Both the position numbers and the translations under genes were made by a program. This document shows positions 50,101-62,100 of a stretch of DNA of 64,000 nucleotides, piece after piece. Source of the DNA: Undaria pinnatifida. Lineage: Eukaryota > Sar > Phaeophyceae > Laminariales > Alariaceae. Within the stretch, counting starts at the first letter, position 1. Each line of letters opens with the position of its first letter. Location of the stretch: the NCBI GenBank assembly GCA_012845835.1, contig JABAKD010000001.1, positions 9,568,832-9,632,831 of the forward strand, read 5' to 3'. Under the pieces are notes generated by a model, which was given only the letters and a program-made list of their open reading frames with translations, was not told the DNA's origin and ran no database searches.

Positions 50101-53100
50101 TACCCCCGGCGATACGTTCTCCCGTTCTCTTAATAGCACAGGGCAGGGCATTATTGATAGTCAGAAACAAGTTAAAACGAAAGCCCGCCTGAGGTCTACA
50201 GGAAATAAGACATATGGGAGCTTTCATACTGAAGTTAGTGTAGCGAGCGCCTTCTTCCCCCCTCCAAAAAAAACAACAGCCTGGCCCAGTGTTCATGTTT
50301 CTTGCTATGCGTGTTGGACTGTATTCTAGCAAAATGATATCAAGTCCTACCCCGTTCCGACCGCTACGATGTACGGTGTACCGTAAGCAGGCGACGACGG
50401 CATCGCAGGTGACCACGACCCCCCTCAAGAAACGCGTGGGCTTGCTGTGGTGGTGCTGCAATCCGCGTGCGACGGGCACGAGATCAAGAAACTGCAAACC
50501 GGGGAAGTAGGCACGGTCTGCGTGGCCGTAGCTTGCCAGACCCCCAAACAAGCATCGCGTGCAATATGGAACACCAAAAGCGACAAAAAAGGCACAAGAG
50601 AAGGAACGGACCGCAACCAGCGCGCGGGGGGGGTGGGATTGCCCGAGAACCTCGGGTCGCTCCGAACGCTTCTGAGTTGCTTCCCGGGGTTTCGGGGGGA
50701 GACGCAAAACGCGGCATGTTTGGTGTTGTACTGCAAGTTTCCCGGCGCTATTATGGCCTCCCCCCTCGATGGGCCGGCTTTTCGTCTGCGACAGGAGGTT
50801 GGTAGTGAGGATGTCTCCACCTCGGCACGAGAGACGCCCGACAAGGTGCAGTTGGTAGGGCTGTGATGCCATTTGCATTGGCCCAATCAAATTATTTGAA
50901 TGATTATTAGGGTAAATACTTCAAAACTGTGTACGGTATGTAGTACGAAAGATTATTAAGTGATTAGGCAAACAGTGTGAATACTTTGAACTACTATGTG
51001 TATATCATAAACAGGGGCTCTCTCGTGGTATCTCACAGATTAAGCTGCAACTTCGTCTTGGGTGGCCGGTGTTACTCGCCGGGGTACTTGCGTGGTGGCT
51101 AAGATGGGTTTTTTCTCTCCAGTTTTCAAGCGTTCCCCCCCCTTTTCAACTCGCGATACCCTCCGGGGTTGCAAATATGCCCCATTCCGAATGGAAAGTT
51201 TGCACTAGCCACGTTATCCCAGGCAATGGAATTATTGCTTAGCTGTGCTAAAGAGGTGGCTGACTAAGTCGCCGACTAGTTGGTAGTTGGCCAGGCATTC
51301 CCGTTGGTCGAATGCCGTAATCTGCGGATCTCTGTGTATTTGTACCTCACTGGCGCGTTGGTGGCTCGGCGAGTGGTAATAATTCCTACCGGAAAGTCGA
51401 TTAGTTTTTTTTTTACTCCGCCACTCAAGTAAAAACCGACGCCCGTGATTTCCTGCCAACCATCACCCTTGCAGTAGCTTTTACGAGACGTCTGGATCAC
51501 AATATAGGATAAGAGTATGGAAATCGGGGATTATTTTGATACATGAGTTTCAATGTGGCCCACCAGAGTTTCAACAACAACAACAACAACAAAAACATTG
51601 GATTTTTTCCGGCCAGAAGTCTATGGGTAGGGTTGGGGTTGGGGTTAGGGTTAGGGTGAAGGTTAGGGTTAGGGTTAGGGTTAGGGTTAGGGTTAGGGTT
51701 AGGGTTAGGGTTAGGGTGAGGGTTAGGGTTAGGGTTAGGGTTGGGGTTAGGTTTAGGGTTAGGGTTAGGGTTAGGGTTAGGGTTAGGGTTAGGGTTAGGG
51801 TTAGGGTTAGGGTTAGGGTTAGGGTGAGGGTTAGGGTTAGGGTTAGGGTTAGGGTGAGGGTTAGGGTTAGGGTGAGGGTTAGGGTTAGGGCCTAACGTAG
51901 TGTTTTGAGCAGTTTTTGATATTTGCCTTCTCTCGAAATACTGGAAGCACACGTGGGCCAAACGGCCAAACCAACTTCCCCCGATTTTCATACTTTATCC
52001 TAGATAGTAAAACCAGAACTGCGGTAAAGGTGGCCCCAGCCTTGGCCGTTGGAGGTGAAACAGTAGCGATCGTGCTGTACCGAGTTAATTGGATTACAGT
52101 CACTCGTGTACATCACTACTGATATCGTCACGTACCCGAACACACAATGTAAATACCAGGTAGCATTAAAATCCAAATAGATGTTTAGGGGGGGGGGTGT
52201 AATGTTTTAACTCAATATGTGATAGTTATTTACGGGATCCGGAGAGACAAAAGGTGCCAGCCCTTAACTTATCAGCCCGGGCGGTTTCGCGGGACTCACG
52301 CTGCAATCGTCTTTGTTTTCATCGTGGCATTGTTTCCTCTGACGACCTGGAAGGGCAATAAGACAGCGTGCTGCAGTAAGGATACTATTGGAACGTTATT
52401 CTTTTTTTGTCAGCGCATTTCTGAGTGATGGGGGGCGGCTTGTCGACCCAAGAACTGTCCGCTATCGTTGAAACGCCGCTCGCGTTTTTGCTCTAAATCA
52501 CGTTACACTACAGCGCTTCGGCCACGGGGTTTGCCAACATGGTTGCATTTTCGTTGCATCTCAAAGCCAGGTTTCGGCTGAGGTAGATAACCTCTCAAAG
52601 GAGGAGCATCAGGAAATTGTTGTGCTGCCCCCTAGCGTAGCATTCTGTCACAACAACCCTACTCCGGCGGCGGAATGCACCTCCTAAAAGCAATAGTCTC
52701 TCACGGATAGAGCTCCTCAGCCCAAGAGCTACCAAAACGTTCGTTAGATACCTGTCCGATATGGCTCGTGTGTCGGAATTGGCTTGCCATGGTTCTGGCA
52801 GTCGGTTGTTAGCGGTATATATACATCTCCTCAAGCGAGGATTCCTCAGACAATATAGGCTTCACCCCTACCGAAACACCCGCCATAACCCTGCCCCCCC
52901 CCCCTCTCCCTTCTCGCTGTCGTCTCAGACGTGCTGGTCGCTCCCAGAGCGGGGCTTCAACGCGCTGCGCGACGTGGAAGTTTCGATTGTTCCGGGGCTG
53001 TCAGCGCTGGCGCGGGACATCGCGAACGACGACAGCTGCCTGATGGATAGCTGCCTGTCTGCGGAAACTGTTTCGCTTCGTCTCTGCGGCAATGGAGATC

Positions 53101-56100
53101 GCCAGCATGTTGTTGTACCCCGTGTGGCGGGTATCTTCATCGTCCAGACTGAAATATCTACTCGGTTTGGAAGCGGGGGAAAGGCGGCCCGTCAGGCGAC
53201 GGCGGTGGTAGCGACGCTGGAGAAAGGAGGAGACGCTTGCTGTCAGGGGTTCGCTTTAAGGATGCACGATTTGAAGTGCACCGAGGGCGGTGACTTTTTA
53301 TGTTCAGACATTGGTGGTAACTCGGGGAGGAGGAGGAAGAGGAGGAGCAGGAGGAGAGGGAAGAGGCATGTCTCGTTGCCGGTGACATACGCTGCGCTGC
53401 TGGAGGAGGCGAAGTCTACACCAGGTAGATCACCCAACGGGGTAGACCGATGCTACGGTGCCACGGTTTGGAGCCCACGTACGTTTTCTGATATTCCTCG
53501 TCTTGAGGAAGTCTATACTCATTTAAGAGATGAATAAATAAAAGCGCAGACCAATTAATGAGCACCTGTTGTAAGGCTTAGTTTGGGTGGGCCATCGGTG
53601 AACCTTTTTACCAACATTTACAATTCAAACGGACAAACACCCTATAATTTCTTCATAAATGGCGTCGTCGGCAGAACATGAGTTTTTAGGCTCATGAGCT
53701 CGAATCTCACCTTGCCTCCACAATAACCTTTTACGGCTTTTTCCCCGTGTCGAACTTGAAAATGCTCTCCCCAGCAACCCCAAGAGATGGAACCGCGTTG
53801 ATATTGATACGCCCGTCCGTATACCCGGTCGACCTGCCATCCCGCCGATCCACGGCGGGGGGGGGGGGGGGAGAGAGAGTGTTTTGTAAGGATTAGTTTG
53901 GGTAGGCGAATCGCTAACCTCTCGCCAGAGTAGTCAAACGGACTGATACCCTTTTAACATCTTGACACAGTCCCATGGTGTAGTTACACAGCAAATTTAT
54001 ACAGAAACACCCCGTTGGAGTTGTGGCGATAGTGGATATCGTTCCTCAGCCCAAGAGCCCCTGTCCGTCTGGAGAACGGAGTCATCTCGCGGTAGGGCAA
54101 CCTTTCAATTGTTTGGGGGCCAAACATTTCTGGCCGGTTGAGCTCATCAAGAGCGGAACATTCGGTGGGTATGACAATTTTGTACGAGTATGCTTGTTTT
54201 TAGGGGCTAGAGTATAGAAGTGTCGGGCGCTTTGCCCGAACGAGGGTCTTCGAAGGCGTGCTTTTGGGCGGTTCAAGGTATGGAGCTCCTCACGTTAGGA
54301 GCTCAGAAATTTCTTAAAACTTGCTGCAGCCGCTAGCATGGGATGACTCCACGCTTTGCAAACAATGGCGTCAGCACCCCGTCGCCTTACGTGTCGGACA
54401 GCCCATGGCACACCGTCCTTGATCGGGGCAGGATGTTTTTTCCCTCCCTAAGAACTCCAGCGCCGGATCTTACTACGGAAGCATCGTGATGGCGGAGCAA
54501 ACATGGCAAAATTATAGAAATCGAAAGACACTTTCCGACACATTCTGCGGTAGTCGTCAGCGTCTCACCACCCTTTCCCTCTCGGTGACCTTTGAGAGGA
54601 TGGGCACCTTGAGACGGTCTTGCCACGGAACATCCAGGTGGTGTGGCGAACTTCGCTTGGCTTACATTAATCTGACGACTCGCTTGTCCTCGGCAGTCTG
54701 CAATTAATCCAAAGCCCTGCTGCACCTTACGTACCCTTTTATGAACATTCAGCGCGCAGCAGCACAGCTCGGAGAACAATTTGGAACTGGAGGCGGGAGC
54801 GTCAATACAGCGCAAGACCAAACCAAGTCGTGCCTGGGGGTGGAGAGAACGTCAGGATGGAGGCGGAGGAGCAGCCACTTGGCACCCCGCAAACGACCAG
54901 AGCGGAGGACGACGCGGGTGCTACACCTGTACAGAACGAGACAGAACACGCGGCGACGTGCGGTAGTTTGGTGTTAAACAAGGTGGAGCCTACGGTGACA
55001 TTCGGAATCAGTGACAAGCTGGACCAGGCGGGCGCGGCACTTGTGGTACCCCCTAAACTTCTAACTGCTGCCGGCGTCCAGTCAGCGTCGTTAGCTCATG
55101 TTACCGTTTGGGCAATGACTAGGGACCTTGTTCGGGAGATATTGGCCGCGGCATGTCGTAAGACCGTGGAGGGAGGACCGACCCGTGCGGAAAAGGGGGA
55201 AGCGTTATGGGCGAGCAGTACCGAAGCAAGGCTTGTGGCGTGCGCTCTCCTCTCGAGGGTGTTCGAAGTTGGCGCTGGTGATGGCGTCAAGGTGTTCGGG
55301 ACCAGTGCGAGCAATAGCAGCGGCGTGTTTGAGACTGGTATGGATGATAACATCGGTCTAGCGCTTGGAACGAAGGGCAACAGCGAGACGTCGCTCTTGC
55401 TAGACCGGTGGTACGAAGATTTTTGGGGTGTCACATCACGCTTCGATGAAGGGAAGGGTTCGCGCTTGGGCGACGCTTCAAGACTACTCTTGGAAGGAAT
55501 GTTGGTAATTCCGAACGTTAGAACGGGCTTTGTGCAGCGAGGCTTGGTGCGGCGTCTCACTGCAATCTTGCGCTCGAGTTACAGAAGGTATCACGGATAC
55601 CCAGCCTTAAGCCCACGAGTTAACTCTTCTTGTGGTTCAGCCAAACTAAACCAACGAGCAAATGTTAAACATTGCCTTAACAAAAGCAGGCCACGGAACG
55701 AAGTGGGTCAGTGCAGCTCACGTAACGACGGGGATCATTGCGACCCACGAAACCACGGGGATCAGTGCGTAGACGATTCCGATCGATCGTTTTCGCAAGG
55801 AGCTAGATTTCCAAGCACTCCATGGTGGCTTTTAACACTGGGACGACGGGTAGAACCTAAATCTAATACCCACGGCGGCAGCAGTGCGCGTGGAGGCGGG
55901 CCTGCAAAGGCGGAGCTCGATGAAAGCTCCAAAACAGCCTCGGAAGAAGGTTTTACCTCTATGGAAGAAACCGAACACATTTCGGCAGCCATCCAAGAAT
56001 GCGACCGTACCGAAGGCGGGCGCGACAAAGGCGACAGCCACGTTTTTGCAGCGTCGGCACCCACGTCTCCAGCCGGGGGACTCCTTCCAGAAAGGGGACG

Positions 56101-59100
56101 GGGAGGAGAAGGGCGAGGAGGAGTGGGCGGGGAAGGGAGCAGGGGAGGGGGAGGGGGGAGGGGAGAGAGAGAGGGTGGGGAGGGAGTGGGGCGCACTCCT
56201 TCGAGAGAGAGAATATCGCCGCCGATGCTCCGGCTCGATGTCTTGGATTCCATCTTGAGCAGTAAAGAATTGGTGTCGCCTCGCGTGTGCTCTCCTCATG
56301 CCGATGTCACCTTGTCGGCGGCGTCTACTCGGGCGTCGGCACACTTGGTGAGTTTTTCTTTGGAACGCAGGATTAAGGTAGCGGGTGCACAATTGTTTTT
56401 GCTAAGGATCCCCATTTTCAGGAGCTCTTATACGCGTCACCCCAAAACCGTGTTTGAGGAAATGTGCATGCTTAACCCAATGAAAAATCCCACACTCAAC
56501 CACAGGCTACGGTTAGGGGGGGAGTGTACTCGATACTCGGTAGGGGCGTAACTTTTGGCGCTTGTCTTTGCAGTGGCTCGGGGCCACTCGCGCGTGTGAC
56601 CTTCCCCCCCTCCCCCCCTCCCCTGTTTCCTCTGCGGCCTTACGCTTTCGTTGCTGTTTTAACATTGCGATACGAATCCCAAATGGAATGGTAAGCTGCG
56701 CTTCACCAAAGAGACCCGCCCAAAGTATTTTTTTTTGTCCGTGTGGAACAGAGCCCCTCGTGCGAGTGCGTGTTGAAATCCTAGCAGTGAAAACGGGGGG
56801 TGACCCACCCTAGACGCGTGCAGCGATAGAGGCGCGCCAGTTTTTTTCTGGGGTTCCTCAACTTGGGAGGTTAAAGACACTCTCCCCCCAAAAAACGACT
56901 TGGGAGAAGAATGCAACTTGCTGCTGCCTTTTGATGAAAAATCCCCATGTGGCCAAAAGGTATACAACGATAATCATGCCGAAAAATAAAATGGCCTACC
57001 TACATATTCCGACGATTCATTGGGGGGTAAGGGGCACCGTCATTCAGAAGCATGTTTAGACCAAAAAATCTGCTTCCTCTTACCGTAGCACGCGTCCCTA
57101 CCACAGCCTTGGTGGACCTAGGTAAGGAACGAAGAAGATGGGTAGGATGGAAAATGGTAATCCATCGAGATGTTGGGTGGAGGAACCGCCGTGTCAAATC
57201 CGAAAATATTATGGCTTAAAGGTGGTACCCCTTCCGTAGCACGAAATGTTATAGGGCAAAAGCGTAGGCCACGATTTTTCTCTGCTGCGTGTTCGAAACG
57301 TTAAGAAACAGCTCTCGCCGCTGCCGATGAGCCTTTTGAGGGTTGACGGCAAACACCTAAGGAAAATCCCTCACGAACGTAACCAAATCGCCATTTCCGG
57401 GACAAAAAAGAAATCTTACAGATGTTTGTATTGGCTAGCGTGACCCGCTGTTGCGTCAGTGGCAAAAGAAGCAGGACGATGAGTGGCCAACCGCCTAAGT
57501 AACGTAGCTGAGACAGTGGGTCTGCAATATGTACGACTGTGAATACCACGGTGCATGCACCTCCCGGGCATTTGATTTTAGAGCATTCATGCTGTGGGTG
57601 CAACCGCGTGCTTACCAGCAAGTTCGCACAGTCATTTTTTCGACCACGATCTAGCGCCGCGGTAAACGCTCGTAGTCCAATGGCGTTACAAGCTCGGCGA
57701 CACCATCACATGACGCGTGTTACGATAGAGGCACAGTACCCCCTTTTTGTCGAACATAGTTTTTGACTGGCGGGGCATCTTGACCGAAAAAAAACGTCGG
57801 TACGTCATTCTTGTTTTGCATTATGAATACTACTCACGCCTGCGAAGGCTATGGGTGTTTAGTCACCAGGTTGCTCTTGCAGTTTACCAAACAAAAAACT
57901 AGATTTTGGGTGACGTATAGAGCTTCTCAGCACGTTAAGAGCCTCAGAACAAAAGCGGTCCATAATTTACCGTACTAGTAGTACTAATGGTAGCACGTGT
58001 CACATGCTTTGCAAACCCAGCTACAACCTCGCGTACTTTACCGCAGGCGCGTGGTACGACAGTGGTAGGAGAAACCTTTGGCCGAAAAACAAAACCTGAC
58101 CTCGTCTAAGGGCTTTTCGACCGAGGAATCCCCCTGCGTCGGTGGTGCTGGTGCATTTACGACATCGCCGTTTCGTCCTGTATCTACCGTAGAGGTCATG
58201 CGATCGTTGGTCGGGCTGAACTTTTTTTTCTTTTAAATCAAAATTTCGGATGAGGTATAGAGCTACGCAAGAGTGGAACTCTAGAAACTTTCGGTGCGCC
58301 GTTGCCGCCGGGTGCTCACTCACAAAACGCTTCGATCATGTGTTCACTATCGCCCATGCACGCCGATGTTAACCTCCGCCTATTTATCACCTCACCCTGC
58401 CCGCACCAGACGTTCAGAAGCGCGCGAGGTGCGACGAGTCGCGGCTCCGCCCGCCACGGCAGCAGCCGATCACTGCGCACTGGGCGAACAACTCAGCGGG
58501 ACTCGGGCCGAACAATTCAGCTCGACTCATGCTCGACCGTATGCCCGAGCGGTCGAAGCGCAACAGGTGGCGTGCCGGCCGACGGAGACTTGGCGGCGGC
58601 GGTGGTGGGGCGATCATCGTTGCCGGCATCACTTTCATCGCACGTTAACGCTAGTTGCCCGACTAGCGTGGACGGCGACGGTGACGGTGATGTTGAAACC
58701 GTTGCTGATGTACCGCGGTCACCCCCCCGCGGTACTGAGGGTGACCGCGGTACTGAGGGTGACCATGCAACTTGCGAGGTCGACGGCGAAGGGTTACCTC
58801 CCAGCGGAGACGAGGGTGGTCATATAACCCAAGATATCGACGGTGGAGGGTCACCTTCCAGGGGTAACGAAGATGGTCATGTCACTGACGAGATCGACGG
58901 CGAGGGGGGCACGGTTTTTGTTGGTGGTATTAGCGGTGGTGGCGTGCCCAGGGGAGGGGACGGGGATGTCATCGTTGCTGGTGTTGGCGGTGGTGTATCC
59001 AGGGATGCCAACACAAACCCGGGATCACTTGAAGGCAGAGGACGGTGCACCAGGGAAAAAATGCCTCGTTTACATCTTGGAGCACTGCCTGCAAACGGAA

Positions 59101-62100
59101 GAAACGTTACCACGAACAAAAACGCTACCTCTATCAAAAATGTTATCGGAAAGACGGAAGAAGTCGTTGTCGGGGGAGATTCTCATCGTTCTAGCTCAAC
59201 TTTCCACCAATCGGATGCCCGCCGGCAGCTCCCCAGCCGAGACACACGTACGTCCTTGCTCGAGTCCGATGCCGATCATTGGTTCTCTGAAGCAGATACA
59301 AGATTCGCTGGAGACACCCCTGGTGCTAAGTGGCCGAATTTGGCTTCGGCTACAGCAACGACTGAGGCCACACTATCTACCCACCCCACCAACCTCGGAA
59401 TTGTCACACGTGCAACGGATGTCGACAAATTGGAAAGAACAATCAGTCCCGGCAATGGAACCGATAGAATCGGCGAAGTGATCCCGGCGAAAACGGCCGA
59501 CCAGCAGGTTGGCTCTCTTAGGGAGCATGGTGGTACTTTCTCCGCGCATTCTTGCGTCCAGCAGGTTGATCCTCTTCGAGAGAGTGGTGGAAATTTCTCC
59601 GCAAGATATTGTGATGGTCAGACGTCGAACCCCCGGCCAACCATTGAAGAACCGTGTACGCATTGGACGAACTGTTCCTCGGACCGTTTTTCAAAGGTGA
59701 GCATGGACACCTCCCCGATGACGAATTTGATGTTTCAATTGGCCTTCGCTTCGGCGCCACCAGAGACACATTCGTTGCAGTCGGGTAAGGCCAGAGTCGC
59801 GGATAACCTCGAGTCTGAGGTGGCCGTTACAAAGCTTATGGTGTCGTTGCTGACGTTGTGCCCAATCGGGCAAGATGCCGAGGAAGCTCTGGAGGTCGCG
59901 TTAGAGGTCTTGTCATTCGTCGGGGCCGGTTTGTGGATCGACCTAGCAGTTGAAACCGCTTCAAGGTCCGAGTTTAAGACAGACAACCCGGCTAAGGATG
60001 ATTTTGGAGCCGTTGATGGCAAGTTGTGCCAACGCTGGTCAGCTATTTGGCCGCAGGAACTCGACATAGTCGACGTCGTCTTGTTGGCACGTGTGGTAGA
60101 AGGTTATCTAGACGCGCGGTGGTTGGGGCTACGATCCCAATTTGAAGAAAAATACGGGTTCCAAGATGTCGGCTCTAGTTCTCACCGCGATTGTGTGCAG
60201 AAGACCTGCCGTCTGGTGTTAGAGTGCACGTGGGTAACTCGGTTGCTACGCCGCAGAATACTCTCAGCCGGTGCGCTCGACGAACAGTTTCGATCCTCGC
60301 TATCTGCCGAGGTGGTCACATCCCTAATAATGTATTGCGGGCGCGCCTTGGAGGTGCTGTCAGGCAATGACGTCAGCCCTACCGCCTCCCAGGCATGTAC
60401 AAACTCCGGCGACGGTAAGTTTCAAAATACACCAACACCTCTAGAAGGCAGAAGGATTAGCGCTGATGATGACACCGAGCAGCTTCTCCTGACTGCGTCG
60501 GTTGTAACCGACGTAGTCTCGTCACTAACTGGTTTGCTTGACCAACCGGTAGTCTGGGGGGAGAACCTCGGGTGGGCGATGGCAACACTTGCCTCCGCTG
60601 ATATCTGCGATGGAACATGTGCGATAATTCCGCTGCTGGTTCAGCTGCTCGAGCGGCTTGCAGCCTCAGTGCTCACGGGGGGACATTGCCAACCTGCGGG
60701 GCTAGAAGGAAGGCGTAGGCGTCCGTCTTCCACCTCTCCCTCACCGAACGCGGATCACAGTTTAACGCAAAGGTTGCCGGGGGCAACAGATGCACTTTCC
60801 GAGCTTCTGGTTGTTGTGATCCAGAGCTTGAACGCTATCCTACGCAGACTTGTGACATTGGTCGAAATCTCCCAACAGACGTCGCCGTCCAGAGCATGGC
60901 GGTGGCATTCAAAGGAGACACCACCTGCTGCGGCGGCAGTGGTTGAAAAAAATCTGGACGACAAGGGTGCCCCGGGCGACGGCGAACACAAAACCCCGGA
61001 CAGCCTAACGCGTACACCGGGGCTATCTGCAAGCGATGAGTTGGGGTCTCCGCCAAAAACGAAAAGACCCAGGAATGACAGAGGCGCGTCGGGCAACGGC
61101 GGCTACCGAATCCCGGACAAAACGGCGGTGCCATCTGCAAGAGATGAGATGGAGACTGTGGCAGAAATGCTAAAACCCAGCAATCTCGGTTCGGAGGAAA
61201 CTCCGACGAACATAAAAAAGCCTGCGAGCAACCTTGGTTGGGGGGAAGCTGTGGATCGTGTGCTAAAGGAAATATCGCCGGTGTTCCGTTCCGGAGGGCC
61301 TGTTCTGGCTATCTTAAACGCACAGTTTGGGGTTTCGCAGCCGAGCGGTAACCATGAAGATCAAAACCAATTGACTATCTCTTCCGACAAAGGTGGTTTA
61401 TCGACAAGGTGTCTTGTGGCGACGCTCCACTTGAGCGCCGCGATTTTCTCGGCGCGCAGGAAAGCTGTCAACTTTGCTTGTGACGAGAAAGACTGCACGC
61501 GCTTGGAAGATTTTGTGGCACCGATTTTTTCAGGTTTCTACCGCCGCCAGAGGTGTAACAGCGGAATCTTGGAGCCCGAGGTCGACGGTGGTGGTCAGGT
61601 CGACGGTGGCGGTCGGGTCAGCGAACAGGAGTGCGAAAGGGATTGGCGAGTGCGATGTTCCAAACCCGGACCGAAGCATGCCGAAGATGGGGGTGCAGCC
61701 CCGCGTGAAGAGAATGAGGGTTCATCATCGCGTGGCCAGGAAGAGGACGATTCACTTCCGTGCGACCGGGAAGAAGGTGGTGCACTTTCACGTCTTGAGG
61801 AAGAGGATTCCCTGCTGTGCCGGCTCCACCTGGAAGTTCTCGTCCAGCTCTCGCTTACCGGAGACCCGGTCGTCCATCAATCGCTGCGCGAGCGGCGGGT
61901 GGCGCAAGTTTTAGGACAGCAATTACTCGCCGAAGGCGGCGCAGCAGACCCGCGGGAAGAAAGCTTAATGGAGTTTGCGACGTCCATCTCCCGGCCCACC
62001 GGGGACTCGAGTGACGCAAAGGCTGTCGCACGGTCGTTCTCTCCTTGTACTGCGGATGCTGCAATCGAAAATGACTTTTTCTTCGGAGAATCTGTGCGCA

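Noticed and set aside
49805-50890. Minus-strand open frame of 361 codons
   Set aside because: It overlaps, antisense, the plus-strand exon 50409-50845, whose phases fit its neighbours. It has no recognisable domain and its composition is patchy. The length is unlikely by chance, so a transposon relic remains possible, but I cannot support a gene.
51536-51991. Poly Arg-Val and Asn-Pro frames
   Set aside because: Translations of the TTAGGG array.
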